From Anabaena lutea FACHB-196 (GTDB lineage Bacteria > Cyanobacteriota > Cyanobacteriia > Cyanobacteriales > Nostocaceae), in assembly GCF_014698305.1 (NCBI RefSeq), contig NZ_JACJST010000001.1, positions 186,001 to 250,000 on the forward strand: a DNA stretch of 64,000 bases, read 5' to 3'. Position 1 is the first letter of the stretch. Every line of letters begins with the position of its first letter. The notes beneath the pieces were generated by a model, which was given only the letters and a program-made list of their open reading frames with translations, ran no database searches and was not told the origin of the DNA. Of the stretch, positions 1-9,467 are shown piece after piece. The position numbers and the translations under genes were made by a program.

Positions 1-2868
1 CTGCGTCAAGAAATCCAAAGTAAAGATCAGCAAAACCTATCACCACCAACAGCGAAGAGTAATAAAAAGTCCGTAGTTGTGCAGGAAGAATTAGCCCCAG
101 AAGCAGCTAAAGCAAATATCGTGGTTGTAGACGACGACCCGCAAATTCTAGCATTATTACAAACCTTACTCACTCCCTGGGGTCTTAGAGTTATTCCTCT
201 GAGTGACCCCCGTCAGTGCTGGGAAACTCTAGAAACTGAAAAGCCAGATATGTTGATTCTAGATGTGGAAATGCCCTATACAAACGGGATTGAACTTTGC
301 CAAAGAGTACGCAGTCATCCCCAATGGAGTGAGTTACCTATCCTCTTTCTCACCGTTCATAACGATGCAGAAATGGTGAATCAGGTGTTTAGCGCGGGTG
401 CTGATGACTTTGTCAGCAAACCCATCATTGGACCAGAACTGGTAACTAGAATTATCAACCGCTTAGAACGGGTAAAACTCCTGCGGCGCATGGCGCAAAC
501 CCACCACACTGCTCTACAGCAGAGTCAGGAAAACTACGAACAGTTAGTAGAACTTTGTCCAGAAGCGATTTTTATTGAAAGTGAAGATAATTTAGTCTTT
601 TTCAACAGTGCCGCCCTGAAGCTATTTGGTGCAACAAAATCGACGGAATTATTAGGCAAATCATTACTTGACTTTGTACATCCAAATTCCCAAGTTGAGA
701 TTGGTGAATACATCAAACATCTGAGAACAATTAAAAAATCAATTCCCTTACAGGAAAAACAGTTTTTACGGTTTGATGGCAAAGTGATTGATTTAGAACT
801 TGTTGCAGCTACTGTTAGTTATCAGGGCAAATCGGCATTACAATTTTTAGCTCGTGACATTACTCAACGCAAGCAGGCAGATTTAGCTCTCCACAAAGCT
901 AATAACGAACTGGAATTAAGAGTAGCAGAGCGCACAGCGGAGTTAATGGCTGTCAATCACTATTTACGGACGGAACTAGATGAGCGACTACGCACACAGG
1001 AAGCTCTGCGGATTTCCCAAACTCGCTTTGAAGGAATTTTGGGTATTGCTGATGATGCGATTATTTCTATTGATGGCAATCAGGAAATTACTTTATTTAA
1101 CCAAGGTGCAGAAAAGATTTTTGGTTATTTGTCTCCAGAAGTTTTAGGCAAAAAGCTGGATTTACTATTACCAATGCGCTTTGCTGAAAAACATCGTCAT
1201 CATGTGGTGGACTTTGGTAAATCTCCCAATCCTGCCCGCAGAATGGGCGAAAGGCGCGAACTATTTGGTCGCCGCAAAGATGGGACTGAGTTTCCGGCGG
1301 AGGCTTCTATCTCTAAACTAGATGTCGATGAAAAATGTGTATATACAGTAATTTTGCGTGATATAACTGAGCGCAAGCAAGTGGAACGAATGAAAGATGA
1401 GTTTGTGTCTGTGGTGAGTCATGAACTTCGTACTCCTCTGACTTCGATTCACGGTTCTTTAGGAATGTTAACCAGTGGTTTGCTACCAACAGACTCAGAG
1501 CAAGGTAAACGCTTGTTACAAATTGCTACTGATAGTACTGAGCGATTGGTGAGGCTAATTAACGATATCCTCGACATTGAGCGAATTGAGTCGGGTAAAG
1601 TGAAGATGGAGCAAGAAACCTGCAATCTGGAAGAGTTAATTGCTTCAGCGGTGAATGTTATGCAGCCTCTAGCGGCTAAAGCTGAGGTGAGTTTATCCAT
1701 TTCCAGCTTATCTGTTCAAGTCTGGGCTGATTCAGATCGCATTGTCCAAACTTTGACGAATTTGTTGAGTAATGCGATTAAATTTTCTCCTGCTGGTGCT
1801 ACGGTTTGGTTAATAGCTCAACAACAGGAAGATCAAGTGCTGTTGACAATTAAGGATCAGGGAAGGGGAATACCCAGCGACAAACTCGACAGCATTTTTG
1901 AGCGCTTTCAACAGGTTGATTCTTCGGATTCACGCAACCATGAGGGGACTGGTTTAGGTTTGGCAATTTGCAAAAGTATTGTCCAGCAACATGGTGGCAG
2001 TATTTGGGTGGAAAGTGTCTTAAATGAAGGTAGTAGTTTTTACGTGACGCTGCCGATTTTAGTAACTCCCTACAGTGGAGAATCAGAACAGTCTGCTACC
2101 TCAGAACCAATGATGATCGATCAACACTATCCTCTCGTCTTGGTTTGTGACGACGATGCTGTGATTCGGGCAGAGTTACAAACCTTGTTAGTACAAGGAG
2201 GATATCGGGTGATTACAGCTGCTACGGGTGAGGATGCGATCGCTCTAGCAGTCGTCGAACACCCTGATGTGATTTTACTAGATTTGCTGATGCCAGGGAT
2301 GAATGGTTGGGAAACAATGGCAGTATTGAAAGAACGCTCAGATACTCACGATATACCGATTGTGATTTGTAGTGTCTACAAACCTAATAAAAGTAATCCC
2401 AATGCTGATTTTGTGGATTGGTTAAGTAAGCCAGTAGAAGAAATATCTCTGTTACATTCTTTGAGACAAGTAGTATCTGAACCTGCCCGAAAAGTCAGAA
2501 TTTTAATTGTTGAGGACGATAAGGATCTGGCAGATTTGTTAGCAACTTTATTTGAAAGACATGATATTGAAACTTTTCTCGCTAAAACTGGTAGAGAAGC
2601 TATTCATCTCAGCCAAGAAGTTAAGCCTGATTTACTAATTCTGGATTTAATTTTGCCGGAAATAGATGGATTTACAGTAGTAGATTGGCTCAAGCAGCAC
2701 AATCAACTTTGTCAGATTCCAGTTGTTGTTTATTCAGCTAAGGATTTGGATGAGTCTGAACGTCATCGACTCAAATTAGGACATACAGAATTTTTGACTA
2801 AAGGACGAGTTACAACTCATGAATTTGAACAACGGGTGATGTATTTGTTGCAAAGAATGACAGAATAA
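1..2868 (+). CDS. Hybrid sensor histidine kinase, REC-PAS-PAS-HisKA-HATPase-REC-REC (5' truncated by window)
   Basis: This is a cytoplasmic two-component phosphorelay kinase. The frame is open without a stop back to base 1, so the gene very probably starts upstream; a GTG at 79 is only an internal start candidate. Numbering from that GTG, a receiver domain lies at about 14-130 (DDD, phospho-acceptor in LDVEMP, KP). Two PAS domains follow at about 150-260 and 310-430. The HisKA H-box is VSHELRTPL near 450 and the HATPase G-boxes are DQGRGIP and GTGLGLAIC. Two further receivers are at about 690-800 and 805-925. No membrane segment is visible, so the signal is probably intracellular. A single-domain response regulator follows downstream. 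The input signal cannot be read from the sequence. Confidence 0.93.
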   Translation: MRQEIQSKDQQNLSPPTAKSNKKSVVVQEELAPEAAKANIVVVDDDPQILALLQTLLTPWGLRVIPLSDPRQCWETLETEKPDMLILDVEMPYTNGIELCQRVRSHPQWSELPILFLTVHNDAEMVNQVFSAGADDFVSKPIIGPELVTRIINRLERVKLLRRMAQTHHTALQQSQENYEQLVELCPEAIFIESEDNLVFFNSAALKLFGATKSTELLGKSLLDFVHPNSQVEIGEYIKHLRTIKKSIPLQEKQFLRFDGKVIDLELVAATVSYQGKSALQFLARDITQRKQADLALHKANNELELRVAERTAELMAVNHYLRTELDERLRTQEALRISQTRFEGILGIADDAIISIDGNQEITLFNQGAEKIFGYLSPEVLGKKLDLLLPMRFAEKHRHHVVDFGKSPNPARRMGERRELFGRRKDGTEFPAEASISKLDVDEKCVYTVILRDITERKQVERMKDEFVSVVSHELRTPLTSIHGSLGMLTSGLLPTDSEQGKRLLQIATDSTERLVRLINDILDIERIESGKVKMEQETCNLEELIASAVNVMQPLAAKAEVSLSISSLSVQVWADSDRIVQTLTNLLSNAIKFSPAGATVWLIAQQQEDQVLLTIKDQGRGIPSDKLDSIFERFQQVDSSDSRNHEGTGLGLAICKSIVQQHGGSIWVESVLNEGSSFYVTLPILVTPYSGESEQSATSEPMMIDQHYPLVLVCDDDAVIRAELQTLLVQGGYRVITAATGEDAIALAVVEHPDVILLDLLMPGMNGWETMAVLKERSDTHDIPIVICSVYKPNKSNPNADFVDWLSKPVEEISLLHSLRQVVSEPARKVRILIVEDDKDLADLLATLFERHDIETFLAKTGREAIHLSQEVKPDLLILDLILPEIDGFTVVDWLKQHNQLCQIPVVVYSAKDLDESERHRLKLGHTEFLTKGRVTTHEFEQRVMYLLQRMTE

Positions 2869-2888
2869 TTCGTAATTCGTAATTCGTA

Positions 2889-2913
2889 ATATTATGTCCG
2901 GCTAATTACTGAT
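2889..2913. repeat. Half copy of the TATCATGTCCG dispersed repeat
   Basis: The text ATTATGTCCGGCTAATTACTGAT matches the left half of the palindromic elements at 8065-8181 and 27842-27941. The right half is missing here and is replaced by a heptamer array. It is preceded by three tandem TAATTCG units. Confidence 0.5.
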
Positions 2914-2923
2914 AATAAACTTT

Positions 2924-3040
2924 TCCTACTTCCTATTTCCTATTTCCTATTCCCTATTTCCTATTTCCTATTTCCTATTTCCTATTTCCTATTTCCTATT
3001 TCCTATTTCCTATTCCCTGTTCCCTGTTCCCTGTTCCCTG
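2924..3040. repeat. STRR heptanucleotide array (CTATTTC / CTGTTCC units)
   Basis: About sixteen near-perfect 7-bp units run from CTATTTC variants into CTGTTCC variants. Such short tandemly repeated repetitive (STRR) sequences are typical of heterocystous cyanobacteria. The array fills almost the whole gap between the hybrid kinase and the next response regulator and ends about 45 bases before that gene's start. Copy number is likely to vary between strains. Confidence 0.9.
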
Positions 3041-3084
3041 CCCAAACAGATATGATAACTATTCAAACATCCTCTAAGAAGAAA

Positions 3085-3471
3085 ATGACAACAAAGAGAA
3101 TTCTAGTCGTTGATAATGAGCTATACATTCAAGAAGTTGCGAAGATTTGTTTGGAAACAGTCGCAGCTTGGGAAGTGGTAACTGCAAGTTCTGGGAAAGA
3201 GGGAATAATACAAGCTGAGGTTTACCAACCAGATGCAATTTTACTAGATGTGATGATGCCAGATATGGATGGACTGGCTGCTTTTGAAAATTTACAAGCA
3301 AATCCAGCCACAAAGCAGATTCCAGTAATTTTGTTAACGGCGAAAATCCAAGCTACTGATCGTCGTCGCTATGCTCAATTGGGAATCAAGAGTGCGATCG
3401 CTAAACCGTTTAATCCGCTAGAATTAGCAGGGCAAGTAGCAGCGGCTTTGGGCTGGAGTTTGGAGAAGTAG
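3085..3471 (+). CDS. Single-domain (CheY-like) response regulator
   Basis: The protein is a stand-alone receiver domain. It has the acidic pocket (VVDNE, where the second Asp of the usual DD pair is Asn), the phospho-acceptor Asp in LLDVMMPDMDG, a Thr in LLTA and the conserved Lys-Pro in AIAKPFNP. There is no output domain, so it probably relays phosphate or acts through protein contacts. I chose the ATG at 3085 because homologous receivers begin a few residues before the first beta strand. An in-frame ATG at 3052 would add 11 residues of Lys/Ser-rich sequence. It probably works with the upstream hybrid kinase. The stop codon abuts the ATG of the DUF1622 gene at 3472. Confidence 0.88.
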   Translation: MTTKRILVVDNELYIQEVAKICLETVAAWEVVTASSGKEGIIQAEVYQPDAILLDVMMPDMDGLAAFENLQANPATKQIPVILLTAKIQATDRRRYAQLGIKSAIAKPFNPLELAGQVAAALGWSLEK

Positions 3472-4017
3472 ATGAAACGAGAGCCTTTCAGCAATGCTTC
3501 AGTGAATATTATCCTACCTCTGGCATTGATTCTCGGTCTGGTTCTGTTGTTAAGCCTCAATGTCGAACCAAGTCACACAGAAGCAATATCGAGGAGTCCG
3601 TTGGAATCATGGCTGAAGCTGATTGTCGGCTATTTAGCAGCAGGTACAGAAATTTCGGCCGCAGTAGTGATTGGTAGTGCCGTGATTCAGAGTATTTTTG
3701 CTTATGTCCGCCACTTATTTTCCCGTTCTCGACAGAGTTTTGATGCCACTGAATCAATTCGCCTCAAATTGGGAAGGGTATTAGTTTTAGGATTAGAATT
3801 TTCTGTTGCTAGTGACATACTCAGAACAGCAGTTGCGCCCACTCGTCAGGATATTTTAAACTTGGGAGCGATCGTGCTTTTAAGAACTCTACTCAATTAT
3901 TTTTTAGAAGCTGAGATTAAACAAGCAGAGCAAAGTCGTTTACAACAGAGAGAACCTGTTGAGAATTCCTACATAGCAACAGACCATGATTCTAATGATC
4001 ACAGACGGATAAATTAG
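3472..4017 (+). CDS. DUF1622 family membrane protein
   Basis: The protein has 181 residues with hydrophobic segments at about 10-28 and 45-70, and weaker ones at about 100-125 and 130-145. Features typical of DUF1622 are the segment LGRVLVLGLEFSVASDILRTA and the later LGAIVLLRTLLNYFLEAEI. The biochemical role of the family is unknown. Its ATG directly follows the stop of the response regulator, so the two are probably translationally coupled. The C-terminal 30 residues are polar and unconserved in appearance. Confidence 0.8.
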   Translation: MKREPFSNASVNIILPLALILGLVLLLSLNVEPSHTEAISRSPLESWLKLIVGYLAAGTEISAAVVIGSAVIQSIFAYVRHLFSRSRQSFDATESIRLKLGRVLVLGLEFSVASDILRTAVAPTRQDILNLGAIVLLRTLLNYFLEAEIKQAEQSRLQQREPVENSYIATDHDSNDHRRIN

Positions 4018-4023
4018 TAAATA

Positions 4024-4701
4024 CTAATTCCCCCTTTGCGGAACGTCTCCTAGAGAAGAGGCTGACTGCTTTGCTAAAAGTTCGCGTACTTCTTCATCAG
4101 TAGTTTGGGTGAAATCTTCATACCAAATACCAATTGCAGACAAGTCCGCTGGAATTTGTAAACAAACGATTTCGTCTACTTCCACGCGTAAATCTTCATA
4201 AGTGCTTGGCGGTGCAACTGGGACTGCAACAACAATTTTTGCAGGCTGCTGTTGTTTGATAATGGCAATGGCAGCACGAATGCTAGAACCAGTAGCAATA
4301 CCGTCATCTATCAAAATAACTGTTTTATTTTTAACATTTATAGGTGGAATATTACCCCGATAAGTGCGATCGCGCCGCTGTAATTCTTGCAATTCTTCAG
4401 CAGCCACTGCCCTAATTGCTTCCCAGTCTATTCCCAAACTATTAATGACATCGTAATTCAGTACCTTAATTCCTCCAGCAGCCAAAGCACCCATCGCCAA
4501 TTCATGATGGCCGGGTACACCGAGTTTTCTGACTATACACACATCTAAAGGTGCATTCAAGGCTTTGGCTACTTCAAAAGCCACCGGCACACCCCCACGA
4601 GCTAAACCTAAAACCAACAGGTCTTTGCTGTTAGCATATGTTCTTAGATGTGATGCTAACATCTGTCCTGCTTCAGTGCGGTTACGGAATCTTTTGATCA
4701 T
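4024..4701 (-). CDS. Phosphoribosyltransferase family protein
   Basis: The type I phosphoribosyltransferase fold is indicated by the PRPP-binding signature VILIDDGIATGSS, in which two acidic residues are followed by a Thr-Gly-Ser loop. The N-terminal half has LVLGLARGGVPVAFEVA and VRKLGVPGHHELAMGA, characteristic of the predicted phosphoribosyltransferases that are sometimes fused to dienelactone hydrolases. The substrate base is unknown. The start at 4701 is chosen because AGGAG (4711-4715) lies 9 bases upstream of ATG ATC AAA. The longer frame to 4773 adds an unconserved leader. It converges on the DUF1622 gene with only 6 bases between the stops. Confidence 0.87.
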   Translation of the reverse strand: MIKRFRNRTEAGQMLASHLRTYANSKDLLVLGLARGGVPVAFEVAKALNAPLDVCIVRKLGVPGHHELAMGALAAGGIKVLNYDVINSLGIDWEAIRAVAAEELQELQRRDRTYRGNIPPINVKNKTVILIDDGIATGSSIRAAIAIIKQQQPAKIVVAVPVAPPSTYEDLRVEVDEIVCLQIPADLSAIGIWYEDFTQTTDEEVRELLAKQSASSLGDVPQRGN

Positions 4702-5032
4702 TACTCTCATCTCCTGTGTTCCATTTCTGAAAATGAACAATGCTTGCAGGTTTTTGGGTGATGATTCGCACAAAATAATTAGGGGATAGATGCGTAAATA
4801 TTCAGAATACAGAGTTCAAAAATCAGAAATCAGAGTTAAGAAGGCTATTAGAGTCAGTGTAAACTTTGAATTTTTCAGATTTTCCCAAACACCCGACTTT
4901 ACTTATATGATAGCTCTCACACAATATCTATGTAGCTGTGAAACTGAGGCAAGATTTGACTAAAATGGCAAATATAGGTCAAGCTTTGCTATTTACAAAT
5001 CAGTACAAGTATAAATTAAGGACTATTAAATT

Positions 5033-5560
5033 ATGTTTCACAAAATTTTAGTTGCCCTAGACAAATCAGAAACTAGCGAGTACATCTTTGAGCAAGCCTT
5101 ATTTATAGCTAAAGCCAGTAATGCAGCAATGATGTTGCTTCATGTTCTCTCACCTTTAGAAGATCCTTACCTCAATCCTATATTTTTGCAGCCAGAGACT
5201 ATCTATCCCTCTTTGCAAACCGAAGCTATCAAGAGATATATGCAAGCCTGGGATGAATTGAAGCAAGAGAGACTTACTTGGATGCAATCTCTCACTCAAA
5301 CCGCAATTAATGCCGGAGTCAAAACTGAGTTTACCCAAAGTATAGGTAGCGCAGGTCGTCTCATTTGTGAATTAGCCAGCAGTTGGCAAGCTGATTTAAT
5401 TATTGTCGGCCGTCGGGGGCATAGTGGAATAACTGAGCTTTTCTTAGGAAGTGTGAGCAATTACGTGCTGCATCATGCGCCTTGCTCTGTTATGACCATG
5501 CAAGGCTTAATCCCCAGCATTGCCACAAATACAGCCACCACTGAACTAGCTTCCACCTAA
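5033..5560 (+). CDS. Universal stress protein (UspA family)
   Basis: A single Usp domain of 175 residues begins FHKILVALDKSETS. The ATP-binding signature G-x2-G-x9-G-(S/T) is present as GRRGHSGITELFLGSVSNYV near residue 125, followed by VLHHAPCSVMTM. It therefore belongs to the nucleotide-binding branch of the family. An insertion around residues 45-70 (PYLNPIFLQPETIYP) is common in cyanobacterial members. The gene appears monocistronic. AAGGA upstream of the ATG is the likely ribosome binding site. Confidence 0.93.
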   Translation: MFHKILVALDKSETSEYIFEQALFIAKASNAAMMLLHVLSPLEDPYLNPIFLQPETIYPSLQTEAIKRYMQAWDELKQERLTWMQSLTQTAINAGVKTEFTQSIGSAGRLICELASSWQADLIIVGRRGHSGITELFLGSVSNYVLHHAPCSVMTMQGLIPSIATNTATTELAST

Positions 5561-5728
5561 AATTGTGACAATTTTTTTCACTGCGTTAAGTTTATTTGCA
5601 ACTAGTGTCTGAAGACAATTTCTTGCTACGTTTACTACTACTGTGATTAAGTTATTAAGTTAGCACAGACTATACTAGTATTAGCAATTTATCAAATATC
5701 ATCCTCAATTTAACATCTAGAGGTATCA

Positions 5729-6415
5729 ATGAGTTTTACTAATCTTAGCAAAAAAACAAACGAATATAAAGAACTTAAGGAAAAACCTCATTGGCAAGGG
5801 CCACCACCGATGAAACCTGGTGTCAAAGGTCGAGAAATCAAAGCACAAGAAACTGTTATTGACATCACTGACAGTGATGACCTCAATCGTGGTCGAGTGG
5901 CGATTTTTATTGATGGCTTAAACCTATTTCATGCCGCTTTGCAACTGGGCATTGAAATTGACTATGTTAAATTGCTTTGTCGTTTAACTAAAAGTTCTCG
6001 ATTACTACGTGCTTTCTTTTATACAGGAATTGATAGTAGCAAAGAAAAGCAACAGGGGTTTCTGTTGTGGATGCGCCGTAATGGTTATCGTGTAGTCACT
6101 AAAGACATAGTTGCAGTAGCAGAAAATTGCAAAAAACCCAATTTGAATGTAGAAATTGCTGTCGATATGATTACTTTAGCCCCGTACTATGATACTGCTG
6201 TGTTAGTCAGTGGGGATGGAGATTTAGCCTATGCTGTCAGTACTGTTAGCAGCTTGGGATCTAGGGTAGAAGTCATCGGTCTGCAAACAATGACTAGCGA
6301 TAGCCTGATTGATGTAGCTGATTGCTTCACTGATTTTGATAGTATTAAACAACACATTCAAAAGGATTCTCATATCGGCTATAGTTACCGATCTTCGTCC
6401 AATGCTCACCTATGA
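5729..6415 (+). CDS. NYN domain (LabA/DUF88-like) protein
   Basis: A PIN-like NYN domain spans about residues 52-210. The acidic residues expected for metal binding are visible in AIFIDGLNLFHA, VEIAVDMITL and VLVSGDGDLAYAV. The family includes the circadian output factor LabA and predicted ribonucleases; the active site appears intact here, so RNA cleavage or binding is plausible. The first 50 residues are polar and basic (WQGPPPMKPGVKG). AGAGG precedes the ATG. No operon partner is evident. Confidence 0.87.
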   Translation: MSFTNLSKKTNEYKELKEKPHWQGPPPMKPGVKGREIKAQETVIDITDSDDLNRGRVAIFIDGLNLFHAALQLGIEIDYVKLLCRLTKSSRLLRAFFYTGIDSSKEKQQGFLLWMRRNGYRVVTKDIVAVAENCKKPNLNVEIAVDMITLAPYYDTAVLVSGDGDLAYAVSTVSSLGSRVEVIGLQTMTSDSLIDVADCFTDFDSIKQHIQKDSHIGYSYRSSSNAHL

Positions 6416-7301
6416 AAGGGAATAGGGAACAGGCAACGGGCAACAGGAAAACTAAGCCGCCCACAAGGGGCGAACTTCGCAGCGGAACGAACTTCGGCTT
6501 TAAACCTTGCTTCGTGGCGAATTCTCTTTTCTGTTCCCTCTTCCCTCTTCCCGCCCCGAAGGGGCTTGTAAATTACCTCCCTCTGAGATCCCCTTCTGTG
6601 TAAACCGTAGCTCTGAGCGGAGAATTTGTCAGAGGATGCAACAAATTAGGGAACACCAAAAAATAAATTACCCAAAAATAGTAGGGTGGGTCATAGGTAG
6701 TCCGTAACCCACCATAAATTTAGGGGATAGTAATAGTGGGTTACGCTGCGCTCTAGCGTTCGCACAGCGTGTGCTTTGCACTTAGCCATGCCCGCAAGGG
6801 CTTTACCCACCCTACAAATTGGGGATTTTTTTAATTGGAAGTCCCTTAAACCGGGCATTCCTCCCAACACCAAATCAAAAATTATGGTGTGGGAATCCTG
6901 CCTGGTCTAGTTAAAAAAAGTAATTTCCCCTGGATTTGGTCTTTTCAAACTACTAAGTGATACTTAAGTGATACTAAATCGATTTACTAGGTAGCAAATG
7001 TTTCATTTTATTTGCAACTTTTTTTAGATGTGTGCTATACCGGGGTGAGAAAAGCTAATTAACATTGATATGTATAATTGCTGTCCTATTCATCTGAGTT
7101 GTAAATTCAGTGGGAGTACTGATTAAGGAGTTTTTAGTATTCGATTAACATTCATTTTATGGGGAAATGTATAGTTAGCATCAAAGTTATTAAATATGAA
7201 AGCATCTTTGCCAACAGATACATTTCGGTTACACCAAATATACTAATACCTTTAATACAGACAATGTTGCTAGATTTCACATAATTGAAGGAGTGCCAGA
7301 A
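6416..7301. other. Gene-free repeat-rich intergenic region
   Basis: No convincing coding sequence is seen in these 886 bases. The first 200 bases hold scrambled fragments of GGGAACAGG/TTCCCTC heptamer repeats and GC-rich dispersed repeat pieces. A nested inverted repeat occupies 6681-6815. The remainder (about 6900-7290) is AT-rich and presumably contains the promoter of the downstream small membrane protein. Confidence 0.6.
6681..6815. repeat. Nested inverted repeat (GTAGGGTGGGT element)
   Basis: GTAGGGTGGGT (6681-6691) is perfectly complementary to ACCCACCCTAC (6805-6815). Inside it CGTAACCCAC (6703-6712) pairs with GTGGGTTACG (6736-6745). Between the second hairpin and the right end sits a GC-rich insert of small-dispersed-repeat type (GCTGCGCTCTAGCGTTCGC). 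A degenerate relative, GGTGGGCAATGCCCACC, occurs at 26589. It is likely a dispersed palindromic repeat with no coding content. Confidence 0.75.
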
Positions 7302-7631
7302 GTGAATCAGATCCAATTGACTTTATTAATTAGTTACGTGCTAATGACTTGCTATTTTTTTACAAATTGGTTAAAGTTTTCCTTGCGTCAACCTGCATCT
7401 TCTCCAGAAGATAAATTTTTATCTTTTGTCATGTTTCTGATAACTACTATTTTCTGGCCTCTAATTATTCCTATTTCTTGCTCAAGAATCCTTAAAAATG
7501 GCAAATTGGAATTTAGCAATGTAATTCCAGTTCTTTTAACAATGTTTGCTTTTAGTATATCCTATTATCTCAGTTCTGTTCATGGGCATTGGTTTTGCTA
7601 TTATGATTTATTATGCCCCTATTCTTCATAA
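7302..7631 (+). CDS. Small hypothetical membrane protein
   Basis: This is an unrecognised protein of 109 residues with three hydrophobic segments: about residues 5-22 (LTLLISYVLMTCYFFT), 45-65 (FLSFVMFLITTIFWPLIIPI) and 80-100. I chose the GTG at 7302 because GAAGGAG (7287-7293) lies 8 bases upstream. The in-frame GTG at 7293 overlaps that ribosome binding site. The loop between segments 1 and 2 contains LRQPASSPEDKFLSF. No function can be assigned, and no neighbour suggests one. Confidence 0.65.
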   Translation: MNQIQLTLLISYVLMTCYFFTNWLKFSLRQPASSPEDKFLSFVMFLITTIFWPLIIPISCSRILKNGKLEFSNVIPVLLTMFAFSISYYLSSVHGHWFCYYDLLCPYSS

Positions 7632-7800
7632 TTAGGTGAATTTTAGGTGAATTTAAACTATCTTAATCTAGTAATTTAGATTAGGTTTTGTAATTTTACC
7701 AAAAAACCAAAAATCAAAAATATTTGCATAACTTTAAGGAGATTAAATCTGGGGATAGTTTGAATTTGATAATTTCTCCTTAAGTGCAATTTAAAAAAGG

Positions 7801-7974
7801 GGCGTTGCTGATAGCCTGCGTGGCGATAGCCATATTGAAGTATGAAATTGAAAAATCAAAGATTTCAAACTCTTACTCTCTGTGACTCCCTTTGGGTGAT
7901 GCCTCCGGCTCTCGTAAGGGATACACCAGTCGCCTGGAGCGTGAAACAAAATCATACTCTTAATCAGCAACGCC
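7801..7974. mobile_element. MITE-like element with 12-bp terminal inverted repeats and 8-bp direct repeats
   Basis: GGCGTTGCTGAT (7801-7812) is perfectly complementary to ATCAGCAACGCC (7963-7974). The element is flanked on both sides by AAAAAAGG (7793-7800 and 7975-7982), as expected of a target site duplication. The 174-bp interior has no plausible coding sequence. Its subterminal arms (AGTATGAAATTG and CAAAATCATACT) are also partly complementary. This fits a non-autonomous miniature transposable element. Confidence 0.72.
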
Positions 7975-8064
7975 AAAAAAGGGATAGGTAATTCCAAACA
8001 GATTTGTGGAATAACCTCTTAGTGAGGAGGTTGAATTCCAAATCTAAAATTCCAAATTGGGATA

Positions 8065-8181
8065 ATATCATGTCCGCCTAATCACTTATCAAAAAAATAT
8101 CCGCGTAAGAGCGTCTCGGTGTCAGTCTAGATGATAAGTATATCTCTGACGAGACGCTACGCGAACAACCGGACATGATAT
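8065..8181. repeat. Palindromic dispersed repeat (TATCATGTCCG family)
   Basis: ATATCATGTCCG (8065-8076) is perfectly complementary to CGGACATGATAT (8170-8181). An internal stem pairs GCGTCTCG (8111-8118) with CGAGACGC (8150-8157). Relatives occur at 27842-27941 (full length), and as half copies at 2889 and 46048. It lies between the MITE-like element and the end of the protease gene. Confidence 0.75.
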
Positions 8182-8201
8182 AACTTACCTACCCCACACA
8201 T

Positions 8202-9467
8202 TTACTGAACTGGGGTGGGGAATGTACCTGGTGTGACAGCTATGTTCAGACTCTGGCCATTGCGACGCAACTCTAGCTGCAAATTTCCGCCAACTTGGCT
8301 ATTATCTACTGCCTTTTGTACACCAGATGCATCTGTTACTGATTGACCATTGAGTTTTTGGATAACATCACCAGCACGTATTCCGGCTTTAGCTGCGGGT
8401 GAATTAACCATCACCTTTACGACTAACACGCCTTTATCTTCATTCACACTTAACCCACTGTTGGGGTCTGAGTTGATGCTTTGTTTTACTTCAGGTGTTA
8501 AACCTACCATCTGAATTCCCAGATAAGGATGTTGTGCTTTACCTGTAGCTATGAGTTGATTAGAAATACGTTGTGCTGTTTTGATGGGAATGGAAAATCC
8601 TAATCCCTGCGCTCCCTGAATGATAGCTGTATTCATGCCAATTACTTCGCCACGAGCATTAAGCAAGGGGCCACCAGAGTTACCGGGGTTAATTGCGGCA
8701 TCGGTTTGAATAAATTCAACTCGCTTATCGGGAACGCCAACTTGATTGCTTGATCGTCCGGTGGCGCTAACAATGCCTGTAGTAACGCTATTATCTAAAC
8801 CAAGGGGATTGCCAATTGCGATCGCCCATTGTCCCGGTTGTAGTTGGTCAGAATTACCTATGGTGACTGTTGGCAAATTATCTGCTTGAATCTTTACCAC
8901 TGCAACATCTGTTAATTCATCTTTCCCTACTACTTTACCTTTAAAGTTGCGCCCATCTTTAAGGGTGACAGTCACTGTATCAGCACCATCAACTACATGA
9001 GCATTGGTGAGAATGCGACCATCCGCACTGAGGATAAATCCTGAACCGGTACCCCTTTCTACACGCCTGCCTCCCTGTGTTGGCAGTTGTGAGCCAAAGA
9101 AGCGACGGAACAATGGATCATTAAATTCCTCAGGTAGCCGACTTTGGACAGTACGGGAAGAGTTAATTCGCACTACCGCAGGCCCTACTTTCTGCACAAC
9201 TTGAGTAATAAAATTAGGATCTGTAGCCCCTGATATTGGAGGTGCAGCATTAACTGGACTTACGGCTAGGTTAGATGCTGTTTTAGTTACATCCTGCTGG
9301 TGACTAGCTAGATAGCCACCTCCTAGGGTCATACCCGATCCCAGCAGCACCAAAGATAGAGAAGCCGCTGCTTTTTTCCAGGGTGCATCATGATGGCTTG
9401 TGGTATTAGCAGTGTTTGAGGAAACGCTGTTGGATAGGTTATCTCTGTCTTGTGGCTGGTTTTGCAT
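8202..9467 (-). CDS. DegP/HtrA-family serine protease with PDZ domain
   Basis: This is an envelope or periplasmic quality-control protease of the cyanobacterial HhoA/HhoB/HtrA group. The N-terminus has a polar stretch and then a hydrophobic segment at about 33-53 (AAASLSLVLLGSGMTLGGGYLA), an anchor or signal. The trypsin-like domain carries the catalytic triad: His in ILTNAHVV, Asp in ELTDVAVV and Ser in NPGNSGGPL. A single PDZ domain occupies about 320-415 (GVLVVKVMVNSPAAKAGIRAGDVI). Length (421 residues) is normal for the family. I cannot decide which of the three paralogues it is. The gene is divergent from the tetR operon across a 401-base gap. Confidence 0.94.
   Translation of the reverse strand: MQNQPQDRDNLSNSVSSNTANTTSHHDAPWKKAAASLSLVLLGSGMTLGGGYLASHQQDVTKTASNLAVSPVNAAPPISGATDPNFITQVVQKVGPAVVRINSSRTVQSRLPEEFNDPLFRRFFGSQLPTQGGRRVERGTGSGFILSADGRILTNAHVVDGADTVTVTLKDGRNFKGKVVGKDELTDVAVVKIQADNLPTVTIGNSDQLQPGQWAIAIGNPLGLDNSVTTGIVSATGRSSNQVGVPDKRVEFIQTDAAINPGNSGGPLLNARGEVIGMNTAIIQGAQGLGFSIPIKTAQRISNQLIATGKAQHPYLGIQMVGLTPEVKQSINSDPNSGLSVNEDKGVLVVKVMVNSPAAKAGIRAGDVIQKLNGQSVTDASGVQKAVDNSQVGGNLQLELRRNGQSLNIAVTPGTFPTPVQ

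Noticed and set aside
6412-6707. Two short overlapping plus-strand frames after the NYN gene
   Set aside because: They consist of translated heptamer and small-dispersed-repeat DNA.
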